Shown here one piece after another: positions 7,765 to 19,035 of a stretch of 64,000 nucleotides of DNA. Below the pieces are notes generated by a model. The model had not been told where the DNA came from and did not search any database. It saw nothing but the letters and a program-made list of their open reading frames with translations. Numbering within the stretch: the stretch's first letter is position 1; every line of letters begins with the position of its first letter. This DNA is from Sporosarcina sp. ACRSM (GTDB lineage Bacteria > Bacillota > Bacilli > Bacillales_A > Planococcaceae): assembly GCF_022346545.1 (NCBI RefSeq), contig NZ_JAKRNU010000004.1, positions 248,001 to 312,000 of the forward strand, in the 5' to 3' direction. The translations under genes and the position numbers were made by a program.

Positions 7765-7952
7765 TCCCATTTTTTACGTTTGCACTTCATTCCCCTACAA
7801 ATAAAGTTAAAGTCATTTTGTAGAATAAAGGATTTCTTGTCTGTTCAGTCGAATACGCTAAGAAGAAAGATAGATTTTTTCTTTATTGGTGTAATAGAAG
7901 TCTTTTAGGGGAATGGTTTTTATATATATAGACAGAAGGAGAGGACTGATAT
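7765..7952 (+). promoter_or_regulatory. mcsB-clpC intergenic region, possible clpC promoter
   Basis: This 188-bp AT-rich gap is unusually long for the operon. It contains TGTAAT and TATATA stretches that could be -10 elements, but no clean -35 partner was found and no second CtsR box was seen. A separate clpC start or a processing site is possible but not shown. Confidence 0.3.
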
Positions 7953-10412
7953 ATGATGTTCAATCGATTTACACAACGTGCACAAAAAGTGTTGCAACTC
8001 GCTCAGGAAGAAGCAATCCGGATGAAACACGAATCCATCGGCACTGAACATATTCTACTGGGCCTTATACGCGAAGGGGGCGGCATTGCAGCAAAAGCGC
8101 TTGAAGCAATAGACGTCAGCTTCGAAACAATCGAGCAAGGTGTAGAAAAACTAGTCGGTTCTGGAACAAAAGATGTCGGTCCCATTGTACACTACACACC
8201 ACGGGCTAAAAAGGTCATTGAATTATCGGTGGATGAATCGAGAAAGCTAGGTCACTCCTATATTGGAACAGAACATATTTTACTTGCACTCATTCGTGAA
8301 GGCGAAGGGGTCGCGGCCCGCGTCCTGAATAACGCAGGCGTCAGCCTCAACAAAGCGCGTCAACAAGTGCTGCAATTGCTTGGAAGCAATGATAGCTCGG
8401 GGGGCAGTCAAGGCGCTGCCAATTCGGCGGCTACACCGACATTGGATAGTCTGGCCCGGGATTTGACGGAAGTGGCCCGTGAAGGTTCACTGGATCCGGT
8501 GATCGGACGAAGCAAGGAAATCACCCGCGTAATCGAGGTATTGGCGCGTCGGACGAAAAACAATCCGGTTCTTATCGGGGAGCCTGGCGTTGGGAAAACA
8601 GCTATCGCTGAAGGGCTTGCCCAGCAAGTCGTCAATAACGAAGTGCCGGAAATCCTTCGTGATAAGCGGGTCATGACACTCGATATGGGAACGGTTGTCG
8701 CGGGTACGAAATACCGCGGTGAGTTTGAAGACCGTATGAAAAAAGTGATGGAAGAAATTCGCCAAGCGGGCAATATCATTCTGTTCATTGATGAGTTGCA
8801 TACGCTCATCGGTGCGGGAGGTGCTGAAGGGGCAATCGATGCTTCGAATATCCTCAAGCCATCACTCGCGCGTGGCGAGCTGCAATGTATCGGTGCCACA
8901 ACGCTTGATGAATATCGTAAATATATTGAAAAAGACGCGGCACTTGAACGCCGTTTCCAACCGATTCAAGTCGATGAACCAACTGTTGAAGAAACCGTGC
9001 AGATCATCCACGGCCTTCGCGATCGCTATGAAGCCCATCACCGTGTGAAAATCACAGATGAAGCGATCGAAGCGGCAGCGAAAATGTCCGATCGTTATAT
9101 TTCGGACCGCTTCCTTCCGGATAAGGCGATCGACTTGATTGACGAAGCTGGATCAAAAGTCCGTCTTCGCTCTTACACGACACCGCCGAATCTGAAAGAG
9201 CTGGAGCAGAAGTTGGAAGCGATCCGTTCGGAGAAAAATGCTGCTGTCCAAAGTCAGGAATTCGAAAAAGCGGCTTCTTTCCGAGACAAGGAACAGAAGA
9301 TGAAAGAAGAGCTTGAAACGACTAAAACGGCTTGGAAAGAAAAACAAGGGCAAACGGAGTCTGAAGTGACCGTCAATGATATCGCGGAAGTCGTCGCGAT
9401 GTGGACGGGAATACCGGTTGCCAAAATAGCGGAAACGGAAACGGCAAAATTGCTCAATATGGAAGAAATGTTGCATGAACGCGTCATTGGCCAAGGCGAA
9501 GCGGTCATGGCTATTTCCCGGGCAATACGCCGAGCACGTGCCGGCTTGAAAGACCCGAAACGCCCGATTGGTTCCTTCATTTTCTTAGGGCCTACAGGAG
9601 TGGGGAAAACGGAGCTTGCGCGGGCGCTTGCGGAAGTCATGTTCGGGGACGAAGATGCGATGATTCGCGTTGACATGTCCGAGTATATGGAGAAGCACTC
9701 GACTTCGAGACTGGTTGGATCCCCTCCAGGTTACGTCGGGTATGACGAAGGTGGACAATTGACGGAAAAAGTACGCCGGAAACCTTATTCCGTTGTCCTG
9801 CTCGATGAAATTGAAAAAGCACATCCAGATGTTTTCAATATCCTCCTGCAAGTATTGGAAGATGGACGCTTGACGGATTCCAAAGGACGTACCGTCGATT
9901 TCCGCAATACGGTCGTCATTATGACATCAAACGTCGGGGCGTCGGCATTGAAGAAAAACCGTTATGTCGGTTTCAACTTGCAAGATACGGATCGGGACTA
10001 CGAAGGCATGAAATCGACGATGCTGGAAGAATTGAAGAAAGCATTCCGACCGGAGTTCTTGAACCGCGTCGACGAAATGATCGTCTTCCATTCACTCGAG
10101 AAAGATCATTTACGTGAAATCGTCTCACTCATGTCCAATGAGTTGACGAAACGTCTGCGTGAACAAGACATCGAGCTTACGTTAACCGACGAAGCGAAAT
10201 TGAAAATTGCGGACGAAGGATACGATCCGGAATACGGGGCAAGACCATTGCGCCGCGCGCTCCAAAAACACGTCGAAGACAGACTGTCCGAAGAGTTATT
10301 GAAAGGCACAGTCCTGACAGGCGGCAGCGTCATTGTCGATGTGGAAAACGGGGAGTTCGTCGTTAAAACAAGCAGCCAAGAAAAAAGAGAAGAAGTCGCG
10401 GCTGAAAAATAA
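7953..10412 (+). CDS. clpC: ATP-dependent Clp protease ATP-binding subunit ClpC
   Basis: A Hsp100 unfoldase that feeds ClpP and acts with McsA-McsB or MecA. It is 819 aa with the standard order: two N-terminal Clp repeats ([14 protein letters not shown], then [16 protein letters not shown]), first AAA+ domain with Walker A GEPGVGKT and [13 protein letters not shown], a UVR motif in the coiled middle domain ([17 protein letters not shown]), second AAA+ with GPTGVGKT, and [20 protein letters not shown]. The ATG at 7953 or 7956 follows GGAGAGG. It is last in the heat-shock operon. Confidence 0.98.
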   Translation: MMFNRFTQRAQKVLQLAQEEAIRMKHESIGTEHILLGLIREGGGIAAKALEAIDVSFETIEQGVEKLVGSGTKDVGPIVHYTPRAKKVIELSVDESRKLGHSYIGTEHILLALIREGEGVAARVLNNAGVSLNKARQQVLQLLGSNDSSGGSQGAANSAATPTLDSLARDLTEVAREGSLDPVIGRSKEITRVIEVLARRTKNNPVLIGEPGVGKTAIAEGLAQQVVNNEVPEILRDKRVMTLDMGTVVAGTKYRGEFEDRMKKVMEEIRQAGNIILFIDELHTLIGAGGAEGAIDASNILKPSLARGELQCIGATTLDEYRKYIEKDAALERRFQPIQVDEPTVEETVQIIHGLRDRYEAHHRVKITDEAIEAAAKMSDRYISDRFLPDKAIDLIDEAGSKVRLRSYTTPPNLKELEQKLEAIRSEKNAAVQSQEFEKAASFRDKEQKMKEELETTKTAWKEKQGQTESEVTVNDIAEVVAMWTGIPVAKIAETETAKLLNMEEMLHERVIGQGEAVMAISRAIRRARAGLKDPKRPIGSFIFLGPTGVGKTELARALAEVMFGDEDAMIRVDMSEYMEKHSTSRLVGSPPGYVGYDEGGQLTEKVRRKPYSVVLLDEIEKAHPDVFNILLQVLEDGRLTDSKGRTVDFRNTVVIMTSNVGASALKKNRYVGFNLQDTDRDYEGMKSTMLEELKKAFRPEFLNRVDEMIVFHSLEKDHLREIVSLMSNELTKRLREQDIELTLTDEAKLKIADEGYDPEYGARPLRRALQKHVEDRLSEELLKGTVLTGGSVIVDVENGEFVVKTSSQEKREEVAAEK

Positions 10413-10422
10413 AAGGTAAACA

Positions 10423-10474
10423 GGATAGTCCTTCCGCCATCAGTCATTCGGGGCGAAGGGCTGTCCTTTTCTTC
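10423..10474 (+). terminator. Rho-independent terminator of the clpC operon
   Basis: A long imperfect stem (AGGATAGTCCTTCC side with GAAGGGCTGTCCT side) is followed by TTTTC. It separates clpC from radA. Confidence 0.8.
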
Positions 10475-10487
10475 TATGGAGGCTTTT

Positions 10488-11861
10488 ATGGCAAAGAAAA
10501 AGACGAAATTCATGTGTAAATCATGCGGTTATGAATCGCCGAAATGGATGGGAAGATGTCCAGGGTGTGGAGAATGGAACACGATGGAAGAAGAAGTGGA
10601 AATCGTCCAAAAAGGCCCTCGTGGCGCATTCCAACACTCGGAAAATATCCGGCAGAAGGCGATGCCGATCAGTTCGATTGAAACGGTGGAAGAGCCCCGG
10701 ATCGGCACGGACTTGGCTGAACTGAACAGGGTGCTCGGGGGTGGCATTGTGCCCGGATCGCTCGTGCTCATAGGAGGCGATCCTGGAATCGGGAAGTCGA
10801 CCCTTCTCCTGCAAGTCTCTTCCCTCCTGGCGAACAAAGGGCAGCGGGTGCTCTACATTTCAGGGGAAGAATCGATCCGACAGACGAAACTACGTGCGGA
10901 ACGACTTGGCGTTGCATCGAACGAACTTTATATTTATGCGGAAACGGATTTGGGGCAAATCCATGACACCATCACTGAAGTCAAACCGCAGTTTGTCATC
11001 GTTGACTCCATCCAAACGGTTCATCACCCGGAAGTGACTTCGGCGCCGGGGAGCGTGTCGCAAGTACGGGAGTGTACAGCTGAACTGATGCGCATCGCCA
11101 AGACGCAGAGCATCGCGATTTTCCTAGTCGGTCACGTGACGAAAGACGGACAAATTGCAGGACCGCGCTTACTGGAGCATATGGTGGATACAGTGCTATA
11201 TTTTGAAGGGGAACGGCATCATACATACCGGATTTTACGGAGTGTGAAAAACCGATTCGGCTCGACGAATGAAATCGCTATTTTTGAAATGCTGCAATCC
11301 GGATTGAAAGAAGTGCTAAATCCTTCCGAATTATTTTTACGGGAACGTTCCCAAGGAGGGGCAGGTTCCACCGTTGTCGCCTCAATGGAAGGGACGCGGC
11401 CCATCCTCGTGGAAATTCAAGCGCTTGTCACTCCATCGAGCTTCAACTATCCGAAACGGATGGCAACGGGCCTTGACCAAAACAGAGTGTCGTTATTGAT
11501 GGCTGTTTTGGAAAAAAGGATGGGTATGCTATTGCAAGCGCAAGATGCGTATATCAAAGTGGCGGGTGGTGTGAAATTAGACGAACCTGCAATCGATCTC
11601 GCTGTCTTGATGAGCATTGTGTCCAGCTACAAGGACGCAGCGGCGGGAATCGTCGATTGTTTTATCGGTGAGGTGGGATTGACGGGAGAGGTGCGCCGTG
11701 TTTCCCGGATCGAGCAGCGGGTGACGGAAGCGGCGAAGTTAGGTTTCGAGCGAGCGATCATTCCGGCTTCCAATCTGGGAGGTTGGGATTATCCAGCGGG
11801 CATTCAAGTGATTGGTGTGGAGACAATCGGAGACGCCTTGAAAATTGCTTTCAAAAATTAA
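10488..11861 (+). CDS. radA: DNA repair protein RadA (Sms)
   Basis: A RecA-related ATPase that processes recombination intermediates. The start ATG 10488 ([17 protein letters not shown]) is chosen by GGAGG 5 nt upstream and by homology; an in-frame ATG at 10476 overlaps that site. The 457-aa protein has an N-terminal zinc finger ([18 protein letters not shown]), Walker [11 protein letters not shown], the RadA-specific [15 protein letters not shown] motif, and a Lon-like C-terminal domain ([16 protein letters not shown]). disA normally follows it in Bacilli but does not here. Confidence 0.97.
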   Translation: MAKKKTKFMCKSCGYESPKWMGRCPGCGEWNTMEEEVEIVQKGPRGAFQHSENIRQKAMPISSIETVEEPRIGTDLAELNRVLGGGIVPGSLVLIGGDPGIGKSTLLLQVSSLLANKGQRVLYISGEESIRQTKLRAERLGVASNELYIYAETDLGQIHDTITEVKPQFVIVDSIQTVHHPEVTSAPGSVSQVRECTAELMRIAKTQSIAIFLVGHVTKDGQIAGPRLLEHMVDTVLYFEGERHHTYRILRSVKNRFGSTNEIAIFEMLQSGLKEVLNPSELFLRERSQGGAGSTVVASMEGTRPILVEIQALVTPSSFNYPKRMATGLDQNRVSLLMAVLEKRMGMLLQAQDAYIKVAGGVKLDEPAIDLAVLMSIVSSYKDAAAGIVDCFIGEVGLTGEVRRVSRIEQRVTEAAKLGFERAIIPASNLGGWDYPAGIQVIGVETIGDALKIAFKN

Positions 11862-11864
11862 ACA

Positions 11865-11913
11865 GAACCATAGCAACAGGCTTGCTATCCTTGCGATCCT
11901 GTTGCTATGGTTC
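11865..11913. terminator. Perfect 16-bp hairpin without a U-tract
   Basis: GAACCATAGCAACAGG (11865-11880) and its exact reverse complement (11898-11913) flank a 17-nt loop, 3 bp after the radA stop. No T-run follows. It is the same kind of structure as at 5427 and 54133. Confidence 0.6.
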
Positions 11914-12068
11914 AAATGGAATCGCGATTGGATCAGGAACTTTTGATGATTTTATGGAGTCTTAATTAAGGTATTCATGATTTTTCTTCATTCCAACGCT
12001 TATCCAAACGCTGATCAAAGCGATTTGAAGAAGATACATGTATAATTATTGAAAAGGAGGTGGTTCTT

Positions 12069-13181
12069 ATGTTGAAAAGGGTGGTGCAAGCTTCATTTCT
12101 GCTTATCGGCGGGACACTGGGGGTCTTATTTTTACCGTATTTATTCGCATTATTTACTTTTACTTCAACCCCGTTGATCGATAACCCATATGTGTCCGCT
12201 GTACTTGGAGCGCTAATCTTTTTTCTACTCAGCCTTTTCCTCACTGAACCGATTGTGAATTTTATTAAATGGATAGAAGAACGTTTGCTGAAAGCCCCCA
12301 TATTTGACTTGTTATTCGGGACGATAGGTCTGATTGTCGGCTTGCTTGTTGCCTTTCTTGTCAACTATGGATTGAGTGGTATTCAGATACCGATTATTAC
12401 TTCCGTGCTTTCTGTGCTTCCGATTCTCCTCTCTATCCTTCTCGGCTACCTTGGTTTTCAAGTCGGATTTAAAAAGCGGGAAGAGTTTATCAATGCGCTA
12501 TTGACGATGAGAAATACGGGACAAAAAAAGAAAGAAGTAGAAGAGCTGGCTTCTCCGGCGAGTGGTAAACTGTATAAAATACTGGATACGAGTGTCATTA
12601 TTGATGGCCGGATTGCAGATATTACGGCAACCGGTTTTCTGGAAGGGGTACTGGTCGTACCGCAGTTCGTTTTGACGGAATTGCAGCATATTGCCGATTC
12701 TTCGGATACGCTCAAACGGACGAAAGGGAGACGTGGATTGGATGTACTGAAGCGTATGCAAAATGATGATGGCCCCAATGTTATGATTACGGACGAAGAT
12801 TTCAATGATGTGGCGGAAGTCGATTTGAAATTGGTCCGGCTCGCGAAAAGCATGGGCGGTCTCGTCGTCACTAATGATTTTAATTTGAACAAAGTCGCAG
12901 ATTTGCATGGCGTCTCCGTTTTGAATATTAATGACCTCGCGAATGCGGTGAAACCGGTTGTCATTCCAGGAGAAGAAATGCATGTCGTTGTTATTAAGGA
13001 CGGAAAAGAGCATAATCAGGGGATCGCTTATTTGGATGATGGAACGATGATTGTCGTGGAAGATGGGAAGTTCCATATTGGAAATGCGATTGACGTTGTG
13101 GTGACAAGTGTGTTACAAACATCCGCAGGGCGAATGATTTTTGCGAAGCCGAAAAACGGAAAAACTGCACGAGCAAATTAA
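12069..13181 (+). CDS. yacL: YacL: membrane-anchored PIN/TRAM-domain protein
   Basis: The start ATG 12069 lies behind a strong AAAGGAGG. The 370-aa protein has four membrane segments in the first 115 residues. A PIN nuclease-like domain follows, beginning KLYKILDTSVIIDGRIADI and containing acidic residues in DSSDTLKRTKGRRGLDVL and VTNDFNLNKVA. It ends with a TRAM-like RNA-binding tail (EEMHVVVIKDGKEHNQGIAYLDDG). The natural substrate is unknown. It overlaps nothing; ispD follows after 34 bp, so cotranscription is likely. Confidence 0.92.
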   Translation: MLKRVVQASFLLIGGTLGVLFLPYLFALFTFTSTPLIDNPYVSAVLGALIFFLLSLFLTEPIVNFIKWIEERLLKAPIFDLLFGTIGLIVGLLVAFLVNYGLSGIQIPIITSVLSVLPILLSILLGYLGFQVGFKKREEFINALLTMRNTGQKKKEVEELASPASGKLYKILDTSVIIDGRIADITATGFLEGVLVVPQFVLTELQHIADSSDTLKRTKGRRGLDVLKRMQNDDGPNVMITDEDFNDVAEVDLKLVRLAKSMGGLVVTNDFNLNKVADLHGVSVLNINDLANAVKPVVIPGEEMHVVVIKDGKEHNQGIAYLDDGTMIVVEDGKFHIGNAIDVVVTSVLQTSAGRMIFAKPKNGKTARAN

Positions 13182-13215
13182 GCTCATCAGTATAGAAAGA
13201 AGAGGAAAAACCATC

Positions 13216-13896
13216 ATGAAGTACACAGTCATGATACCGGCAGCCGGAAGCGGACAGCGGATGGGTGCGGGTTATAATAAACTTTTTTTGAAGTTGGTTG
13301 ATCGACCGATACTGATCCATACATTGCAAGTATTTGAAGATGATCCGGCATGTGAAGGCATCATCCTGGCGGTAAAGGCGGAAGAGCGGCCATCGATCCA
13401 GGAGATGCTTTCCGAGTTTTCGATTACGAAAGTGACAGCGATGGTAGAGGGCGGTGGCGAGCGACAAAATAGCGTTGCCGCATGTATTCGGGCATACGAG
13501 GGTGAAGGCATCGTCCTCGTCCATGATGCGGCCCGGCCGTTCATCCGCCGCAATGTCATCGCTGAATTGGTCGGCACAGCGGATACTTACGGGGCGGCGA
13601 TTGCAGGTGTGCAAGCGAAAGATACGATGAAGTATGCGCCTGGCGGTATCGTTGAGGAAACGGTGGATCGGGAGAAGTTGTGGATTGTCCAAACACCGCA
13701 AGCGTTCCGCTACGAATTGTTGCGAGAGGCTTCTGACAAGGCGGTTGCGGATGGTTTTCTCGGTACGGATGAGTCGATGCTTGTTGAACGGCTCGGCCAT
13801 CCCGTACGGATGGTGCAAAGCACGTATGATAATGTCAAGATGACAACGCAAGAAGATCTCGTTTTCGGAGAGATTTTACTGACAAGGAAACGGTAG
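13216..13896 (+). CDS. ispD: 2-C-methyl-D-erythritol 4-phosphate cytidylyltransferase
   Basis: The third step of the MEP isoprenoid pathway, joining CTP to MEP. The start is ATG 13216 behind AGAAGAGG; longer in-frame starts lie inside yacL. The 226-aa protein carries the nucleotidyltransferase signature MIPAAGSGQRMG near the N-terminus, EGGGERQNSV, and VLVHDAARPFI. ispF follows 12 bp later, the usual MEP-pathway pair. Confidence 0.96.
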   Translation: MKYTVMIPAAGSGQRMGAGYNKLFLKLVDRPILIHTLQVFEDDPACEGIILAVKAEERPSIQEMLSEFSITKVTAMVEGGGERQNSVAACIRAYEGEGIVLVHDAARPFIRRNVIAELVGTADTYGAAIAGVQAKDTMKYAPGGIVEETVDREKLWIVQTPQAFRYELLREASDKAVADGFLGTDESMLVERLGHPVRMVQSTYDNVKMTTQEDLVFGEILLTRKR

Positions 13897-13908
13897 GAGG
13901 ATACGTTT

Positions 13909-14385
13909 ATGATTCGGGTAGGACAAGGCTATGATGTACATAAGTTCGAGGAAGGGCGTCCGCTGATCATCGGGGGCATTACGATACCGCATGATAGAGG
14001 GCTGACGGGCCATTCCGATGCGGATGTGCTGTTGCATACAGTGACAGATGCGGCGCTGGGCGCCATTGGAGAAGGGGATATCGGTCGGCATTTCCCGGAT
14101 ACGGATGCGGCGTTCAAAGACGCCGATTCGGCAGTGCTATTGGAAAAGATTTGGGCACTTGTGGAAGAGAGAGGATACAAGCTGGGTAATATCGATTGTA
14201 CGATCATTGCGCAAAGACCGAAAATGGCACCGTATATCGAGACGATTCGTCAACGCATTGCAGAATTGCTGAAAGCTGATGTCACACAAGTGAATGTCAA
14301 GGCGACAACGACTGAAAAACTGGGCTTCACCGGCCGTGAGGAAGGCATCGCGGCATTGGCGACGATTTTGCTCGTAAAAGCATGA
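13909..14385 (+). CDS. ispF: 2-C-methyl-D-erythritol 2,4-cyclodiphosphate synthase
   Basis: It cyclises CDP-ME 2-phosphate in the MEP pathway. It is 158 aa, the family length. The metal ligands are in GYDVHKF (Asp, His) and [10 protein letters not shown], and the signature [19 protein letters not shown] is near the C-terminus. It probably acts as a trimer in the cytoplasm, as the family does. The ATG lies behind AGGAGG. Confidence 0.97.
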   Translation: MIRVGQGYDVHKFEEGRPLIIGGITIPHDRGLTGHSDADVLLHTVTDAALGAIGEGDIGRHFPDTDAAFKDADSAVLLEKIWALVEERGYKLGNIDCTIIAQRPKMAPYIETIRQRIAELLKADVTQVNVKATTTEKLGFTGREEGIAALATILLVKA

Positions 14386-14548
14386 GGTCTTTCAATCAAG
14401 CAAGGTCAGTGGTAAAATGACTCCATTATGAATTTCATTCGGCAATCGGGTTAGCTGGCAATTATTGAACCATATCGATTTCAAGATAGAATGGAGCAGT
14501 AGCCGGATTCTTCCTGTAGCCTTGAATAACTTGATAGAACGGAGATGT

Positions 14549-16015
14549 ATGACAATGACAACAGAAGTACGCGTACGCTATGCTCCAAGTCCGACGGGCC
14601 ATTTACATATCGGCGGGGCGAGAACAGCTCTCTTCAATTACTTGTTCGCACGCCATCATGGCGGGAAATTTATCGTGCGAATCGAGGATACCGATACAGA
14701 ACGGAATATTGAGGGAGGGGAACTTTCTCAACTTGAAAATTTGAAATGGCTCGGTATCGAGTATGACGAGTCGGTCGATATCGGTGGTCCATACGGTCCT
14801 TATCGCCAAATGGAACGGCTGGATCTATATACGAAACACGCACAAGAAATGCTGGAGAACGGCCGTGCATACAAATGTTTCTGTACGACGGAAGAGTTGG
14901 AAGCGGAGCGTGAAAAACAGAAAGCGTCGGGAATCGCTGCACCGATGTACAATGGCACTTGCCGTCATCTGAGCGCGGAAGAAGTGGCGGAGAAGGAAGC
15001 GGCAGGCCTTTCTTATACAATCCGCATTCGCGTCCCTGAAAACGTCACTTACAAAATCGAAGACCTCGTACGTGGCACGGTCACATTCGAATCGAAGGAT
15101 ATCGGCGATTGGGTGCTTGTGAAAGCGAACGGCGTTCCGACGTACAACTTTGCGGTTGTTTTCGATGATCACTATATGAAAATCTCCCATGTTTTCCGTG
15201 GGGAGGAACATATTACAAATACGCCGAAACAATTGATGATTTTTGATGCTTTCGGATGGGAATATCCGAGATATGGGCATATGACATTGATCGTCAACGA
15301 AGAGCGGAAAAAGCTATCCAAACGGGATGAGTCCATCATCCAGTTCATCTCCCAATACAAAAATTTGGGGTATTTGCCGGAAGCGATGTTCAATTTCTTT
15401 GCACTTCTTGGTTGGTCTCCAGGCGGGGAAGAGGAAATCTTCACGCATGAAGAACTGATTCGACTGTTTGACGAAAGCCGTCTGTCGAAATCACCTTCCA
15501 TGTTCGACAAACAAAAACTGACATGGATGAATAACCAATATGTGAAAAAGCTAAGCTTGGATGAAGTGGTTGCCCTTGCGTTGCCGCATCTGCAAGACGC
15601 TGGTCTCGTCAACAAAGAGATGACAGAAACTGAAGCTGCGTGGGTGCGTGATCTGGTCGCTCTTTATCATGAACAGTTAAGCTTCGGTGCGGAAATTGTT
15701 GAATTATCCGCCCAGTTCTTCAAAGAGGAAATTGAATATGATGAAGCATCCCAAGCAGTATTAGGCGGAGAGCAAGTGCCGGAAGTGATGGCTTCCTTCA
15801 AAGGACAATTGGAAGCGCTCGAAACATTCGATGCCGCATCAATCAAAGCCGCGATCAAGGCTGTTCAAAAAGAAACGGGCCATAAAGGGAAAAACTTATT
15901 CATGCCGATCCGGGTCGTAACAACGGGCCAGATGCATGGACCTGAACTACCGGATGCGATTGCTTTGATCGGTAAAGAGAAAGCAATTGCCCGTGTTGCA
16001 AAATACGCTCAATAA
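14549..16015 (+). CDS. gltX: Glutamyl-tRNA synthetase
   Basis: It charges tRNA-Glu, and probably tRNA-Gln if the host uses the GatCAB route, as is known for Bacilli. The start is ATG 14549 or 14555 behind GGAGATG; an 84-nt in-frame extension upstream has no site. The 488-aa protein has the class I motifs HIGG ([19 protein letters not shown]) and KLSKRD (residues about 255-260). A 163-bp leader separates it from ispF; no T-box was seen there. Confidence 0.97.
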   Translation: MTMTTEVRVRYAPSPTGHLHIGGARTALFNYLFARHHGGKFIVRIEDTDTERNIEGGELSQLENLKWLGIEYDESVDIGGPYGPYRQMERLDLYTKHAQEMLENGRAYKCFCTTEELEAEREKQKASGIAAPMYNGTCRHLSAEEVAEKEAAGLSYTIRIRVPENVTYKIEDLVRGTVTFESKDIGDWVLVKANGVPTYNFAVVFDDHYMKISHVFRGEEHITNTPKQLMIFDAFGWEYPRYGHMTLIVNEERKKLSKRDESIIQFISQYKNLGYLPEAMFNFFALLGWSPGGEEEIFTHEELIRLFDESRLSKSPSMFDKQKLTWMNNQYVKKLSLDEVVALALPHLQDAGLVNKEMTETEAAWVRDLVALYHEQLSFGAEIVELSAQFFKEEIEYDEASQAVLGGEQVPEVMASFKGQLEALETFDAASIKAAIKAVQKETGHKGKNLFMPIRVVTTGQMHGPELPDAIALIGKEKAIARVAKYAQ

Positions 16016-16020
16016 GATCA

Positions 16021-16048
16021 TCTTTATTCAGCAGACGCTGAATGAAGA
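16021..16048. terminator. 12-bp hairpin after gltX
   Basis: TCTTTATTCAGC (16021-16032) pairs with GCTGAATGAAGA (16037-16048) with one G-U pair and a 4-nt loop, 5 nt after the gltX stop. It is not followed by a T-run. Confidence 0.5.
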
Positions 16049-16054
16049 ATGGAA

Positions 16055-16190
16055 GGCAACCTAAGCTCGCCGCGTCCTGCGGCAACGGTTGCATGACCTA
16101 CATCCTGTAGGCCCGCGGATGTCACAGATTTTGAATTGAGCTTTGCTCAATTCAAAATCTGGACGCAATCACGCCGAGGCGTGATTGATT
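16055..16190. repeat. Structured intergenic repeat with three hairpins
   Basis: The block runs from the CCTAAGCTCGCC region to GTGATTG. It holds CCTACA-TCC-TGTAGG, a 17-bp perfect hairpin (16125-16141 with 16145-16161, loop TTT) and ATCACGCC-GA-GGCGTGAT. I recall closely similar blocks between genes of Planococcaceae and other Bacillales, which suggests a dispersed repeat family, but only one copy is in this window. It encodes no protein. Confidence 0.6.
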
Positions 16191-16197
16191 AAGATCA

Positions 16198-16225
16198 TTG
16201 ACTTTCCTGCAGTAGCATGTAAAAT
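16198..16225 (+). promoter_or_regulatory. Probable promoter of cysE-cysS
   Basis: TTGACT (16198-16203) and TAAAAT (16220-16225) are separated by 16 bp, upstream of the T-box leader. The short spacer keeps confidence moderate. Confidence 0.5.
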
Positions 16226-16284
16226 ATATGATTAATAATGATCACATGATTAATAATTGGAATGGATTTCCAAAATCATAAAAG

Positions 16285-16524
16285 CGTTGAGAAGGAGAAG
16301 TATACATTGTACGCTCTTCAGAGAGGATCATCACCGGCTGCAAGTGATCCGAGCCACTGCCATGTAGAAATGCACCTTTGAGTGCCGTGCCGAACAGTTA
16401 GTAGGCCGGACGCATCGCCAGCGTTATGGGCGTCAAGCGGGAAGGGGAACTTAGTGCCTTCCAAGCGGAGTGGAACCACGTATTCAATGCGTCTCTGTCA
16501 TTTTTGGCAGGGGCGCATTTTTTA
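16285..16524 (+). promoter_or_regulatory. T-box riboswitch, cysteine type
   Basis: The leader begins GTTGAGAAGGAGAAG and has AGAGAG and the distal stem I arm GGATCA...TGATCC, all typical. The specifier loop reads GAAA-TGC-ACC with TGC (Cys) at 16371-16373. The T-box sequence AGCGGAG-TGGAACCACG is at 16464-16480. A G-U-rich terminator stem (16487-16518) and T-run follow. Uncharged tRNA-Cys should favour the antiterminator and turn on cysE-cysS. Confidence 0.93.
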
Positions 16525-16544
16525 TTGGAGAAAAGGAGGAGAAC

Positions 16545-17210
16545 ATGTTGTTTCGCAGGATGAAAGAGGATATTCAATGTATATTTGAACAGGACCCGGC
16601 AGCGCGCAGCGTATTTGAAGTGGTTTTGACGTATTCCGGATTACACGCGTTATGGTCTCACCGTATCGCACACGCGCTCTATAAGAAGAATCTCCGATTT
16701 TTGGCGCGGTCCGTTTCGCAGGTCAGCCGCTTTTTTACCGGTATTGAAATTCATCCCGGAGCGAAAATAGGAAGACGTTTTTTCATTGACCATGGGATGG
16801 GGGTCGTCATCGGCGAAACATGTGAAATTGGTGATGATGTGACGATTTACCAAGGCGTGACACTGGGTGGAACGGGTAAAGAAAAAGGGAAGCGGCATCC
16901 GACGCTCGGAAATAATGTGCTCATTGCCTCGGGAGCGAAGGTGCTTGGCTCCATTACAATTGGTGAAAACAGTAAAGTCGGAGCGGGATCGGTCGTCCTA
17001 AAAGATGTACCGAACGATTCGACGGTTGTCGGGATTCCTGGAACGGTCGTTATTTCGAATGGAGTACGTGTGAAAGATAAACTTGATCACCAAGACCTTC
17101 CGGATCCGATCGCTGATAAATGCAAATGGCTTGAAAATGAATTGGATAGGCTGAAAGAACAGGTTACTGAAATGGAGAAATCCGAGGTAAAGGAAGGGAA
17201 CAGAGTATGA
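16545..17210 (+). CDS. cysE: Serine O-acetyltransferase
   Basis: It makes O-acetylserine, the acceptor for sulfide in cysteine synthesis. The start ATG 16545 lies behind AAAGGAGGA; the frame is open further upstream only through the T-box. The 221-aa protein has left-handed beta-helix hexapeptide repeats, including [24 protein letters not shown] and [19 protein letters not shown] with the catalytic His region. Both cysE and cysS respond to the same T-box. Confidence 0.96.
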   Translation: MLFRRMKEDIQCIFEQDPAARSVFEVVLTYSGLHALWSHRIAHALYKKNLRFLARSVSQVSRFFTGIEIHPGAKIGRRFFIDHGMGVVIGETCEIGDDVTIYQGVTLGGTGKEKGKRHPTLGNNVLIASGAKVLGSITIGENSKVGAGSVVLKDVPNDSTVVGIPGTVVISNGVRVKDKLDHQDLPDPIADKCKWLENELDRLKEQVTEMEKSEVKEGNRV

Positions 17211-18607
17211 CGATTCAAATTTATAATACACTGACGCGAAAGAAAGAACCGTTTATTCCGATAGAGGAAGGAAAAGTGAAGATGTATGTTTGCGGTCCAA
17301 CCGTATACAATTACATCCATATTGGAAATGCTCGGCCTGTTATTGCCTTTGACACGGTACGGCGCTATTTGGAGTATCGTGGATATGACGTCACCTACGT
17401 ATCTAATTTTACGGACGTAGACGATAAAATTATCAAAGCGGCCAATGAGCTTGGAGAAGAAGTCGGTGAGCTGACGGACCGGTTCATCAACGCCTATTTC
17501 GAAGACGTCGGCGCACTTGGCTGCGGGAAGGCGGATGTCCATCCGCGTGTGACTGATCATATTAAAGATATTGTGGAGTTTGTCCAAGTGCTGGTCGATA
17601 AAGGCTTTGCGTACGAATCGCAAGGCGATGTCTACTACCGGACACGGAATTTCGATGGATACGGGAAATTGTCCCACCAGTCGATTGACGAACTGAAAGT
17701 CGGTGCCCGTATCGAGCCGGGAGATAAGAAGGAAAATGCACTCGACTTTGTGTTGTGGAAAGCGGCGAAAGAAGGCGAGATTGCATGGGATAGTCCATGG
17801 GGAGCAGGTCGTCCGGGCTGGCATATCGAATGTTCGGTCATGGCAAGGGAGCATCTCGGGGATACGATCGATATTCACGCAGGCGGTCAAGATCTGACGT
17901 TCCCGCACCATGAAAACGAAATTGCGCAATCTGAAGCAATGACCGGCAAGCCATTTGCGAACTATTGGATGCATAATGGCTACATCAATATCGACAACGA
18001 AAAAATGTCGAAATCGCTCGGGAATTTTGTTCTGGTCAACGAAATCAGAAAACAGATCGATCCGAAAGTTCTACGTTTCTTCATGTTATCCGTGCATTAT
18101 AGACATCCGGTCAATTTCTCGCAAGACCTTGTCGAAAGTGCCGCGAACGGGCTGGAGCGGATTCGTACGGCTTACAACAACTTAAAGCATCGTCTCGGCA
18201 TCACGGCCGACCTCGGTGACCAAAAAGATGTCTGGATCCATAAAGTGGATGAGTTGAGACAGTCCTTTGAAGAGGCGATGGACGACGATTTCAATACGGC
18301 CAATGCGATTGCTGCGATTTTCGAACTTGCCAAACTGGCAAACGTCTATCTATTGGAGAAGAACACACAGCCGGAAGTGCTTTCGCATTTCACGCAAACA
18401 TTCGATGAGTTGATGGCGGTGTTAGGCTTGTCGCTTGCCGAAGAAACCGAGTTATTGGACGAAACGATCGAAGCTTTAATCGAAGAGCGCCTTGAAGCCC
18501 GACGTAACCGTGATTTCAAACGTGCGGATGAAATTCGTGACGAATTGAAAGAACAGGGAATCCTGCTGGAAGATACGGCGCAAGGAACACGCTGGAAAAG
18601 AGGATGA
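17207..18607 (+). CDS. cysS: Cysteinyl-tRNA synthetase
   Basis: It charges tRNA-Cys. It is 466 aa, the usual size. The ATG overlaps the cysE stop (ATGA), so translation is coupled. The class I motif HIGNARP, the zinc ligands in [13 protein letters not shown] and GWHIECSVM, and KMSKSLGN are all present. Regulation is through the upstream T-box. Confidence 0.98.
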   Translation: MTIQIYNTLTRKKEPFIPIEEGKVKMYVCGPTVYNYIHIGNARPVIAFDTVRRYLEYRGYDVTYVSNFTDVDDKIIKAANELGEEVGELTDRFINAYFEDVGALGCGKADVHPRVTDHIKDIVEFVQVLVDKGFAYESQGDVYYRTRNFDGYGKLSHQSIDELKVGARIEPGDKKENALDFVLWKAAKEGEIAWDSPWGAGRPGWHIECSVMAREHLGDTIDIHAGGQDLTFPHHENEIAQSEAMTGKPFANYWMHNGYINIDNEKMSKSLGNFVLVNEIRKQIDPKVLRFFMLSVHYRHPVNFSQDLVESAANGLERIRTAYNNLKHRLGITADLGDQKDVWIHKVDELRQSFEEAMDDDFNTANAIAAIFELAKLANVYLLEKNTQPEVLSHFTQTFDELMAVLGLSLAEETELLDETIEALIEERLEARRNRDFKRADEIRDELKEQGILLEDTAQGTRWKRG

Positions 18608-19035
18608 TGGGCATTTATAACTTGCGCGATATAGATGTGAAACAATTAAATGCATTGGCGTTGGCTTATATGGGGGATGCTGTATACGAGCAAGCGGTAC
18701 GCGAGCATCTCCTTCGTTCGGGACGCGTGAAGCCGAATGTCTTGCACAAACAGGCGACAAACTATGTGTCGGCGAAATCGCAGGCAGCCATTGTGAAACA
18801 TATGCAACAAATAGGCTTTTTGACAGAAGAGGAAGAGGCAGTCTTAAGACGGGGTCGCAATGCCAAATCCGGTTCGGTTCCTAAAAATACAGATGTTGTT
18901 ACCTATAACTACAGTTCAGGGTTTGAAGCGGTCGTCGGTTATTTATACTTGTTGGGGAAGACGGAACGCTTGGGGCAATTTATTGCAGAATCATTGGCAT
19001 GGATTGAGAGGCCAGGAGAGGAGGAAACGAAATGA
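18604..19035 (+). CDS. mrnC: Mini-ribonuclease III MrnC
   Basis: An RNase III-like enzyme lacking the dsRNA-binding domain that matures 23S rRNA. It is 143 aa. The family motif [20 protein letters not shown] contains the conserved acidic catalytic residues, and [19 protein letters not shown] is also typical. It overlaps the cysS stop by 4 bp. Confidence 0.94.
   Translation: MMGIYNLRDIDVKQLNALALAYMGDAVYEQAVREHLLRSGRVKPNVLHKQATNYVSAKSQAAIVKHMQQIGFLTEEEEAVLRRGRNAKSGSVPKNTDVVTYNYSSGFEAVVGYLYLLGKTERLGQFIAESLAWIERPGEEETK

Noticed and set aside
7765..7952. Second CtsR box ahead of clpC
   Set aside because: AAAGTTAAAGTCA resembles half a box, but the required paired heptads with 3-nt spacing are not present.
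12994..13851. 285-aa minus-strand open frame
   Set aside because: Antisense to yacL and ispD, no ribosome site, no family resemblance.
17087..17974. 295-aa minus-strand open frame
   Set aside because: Antisense to cysE and cysS; a shadow of biased codon use.
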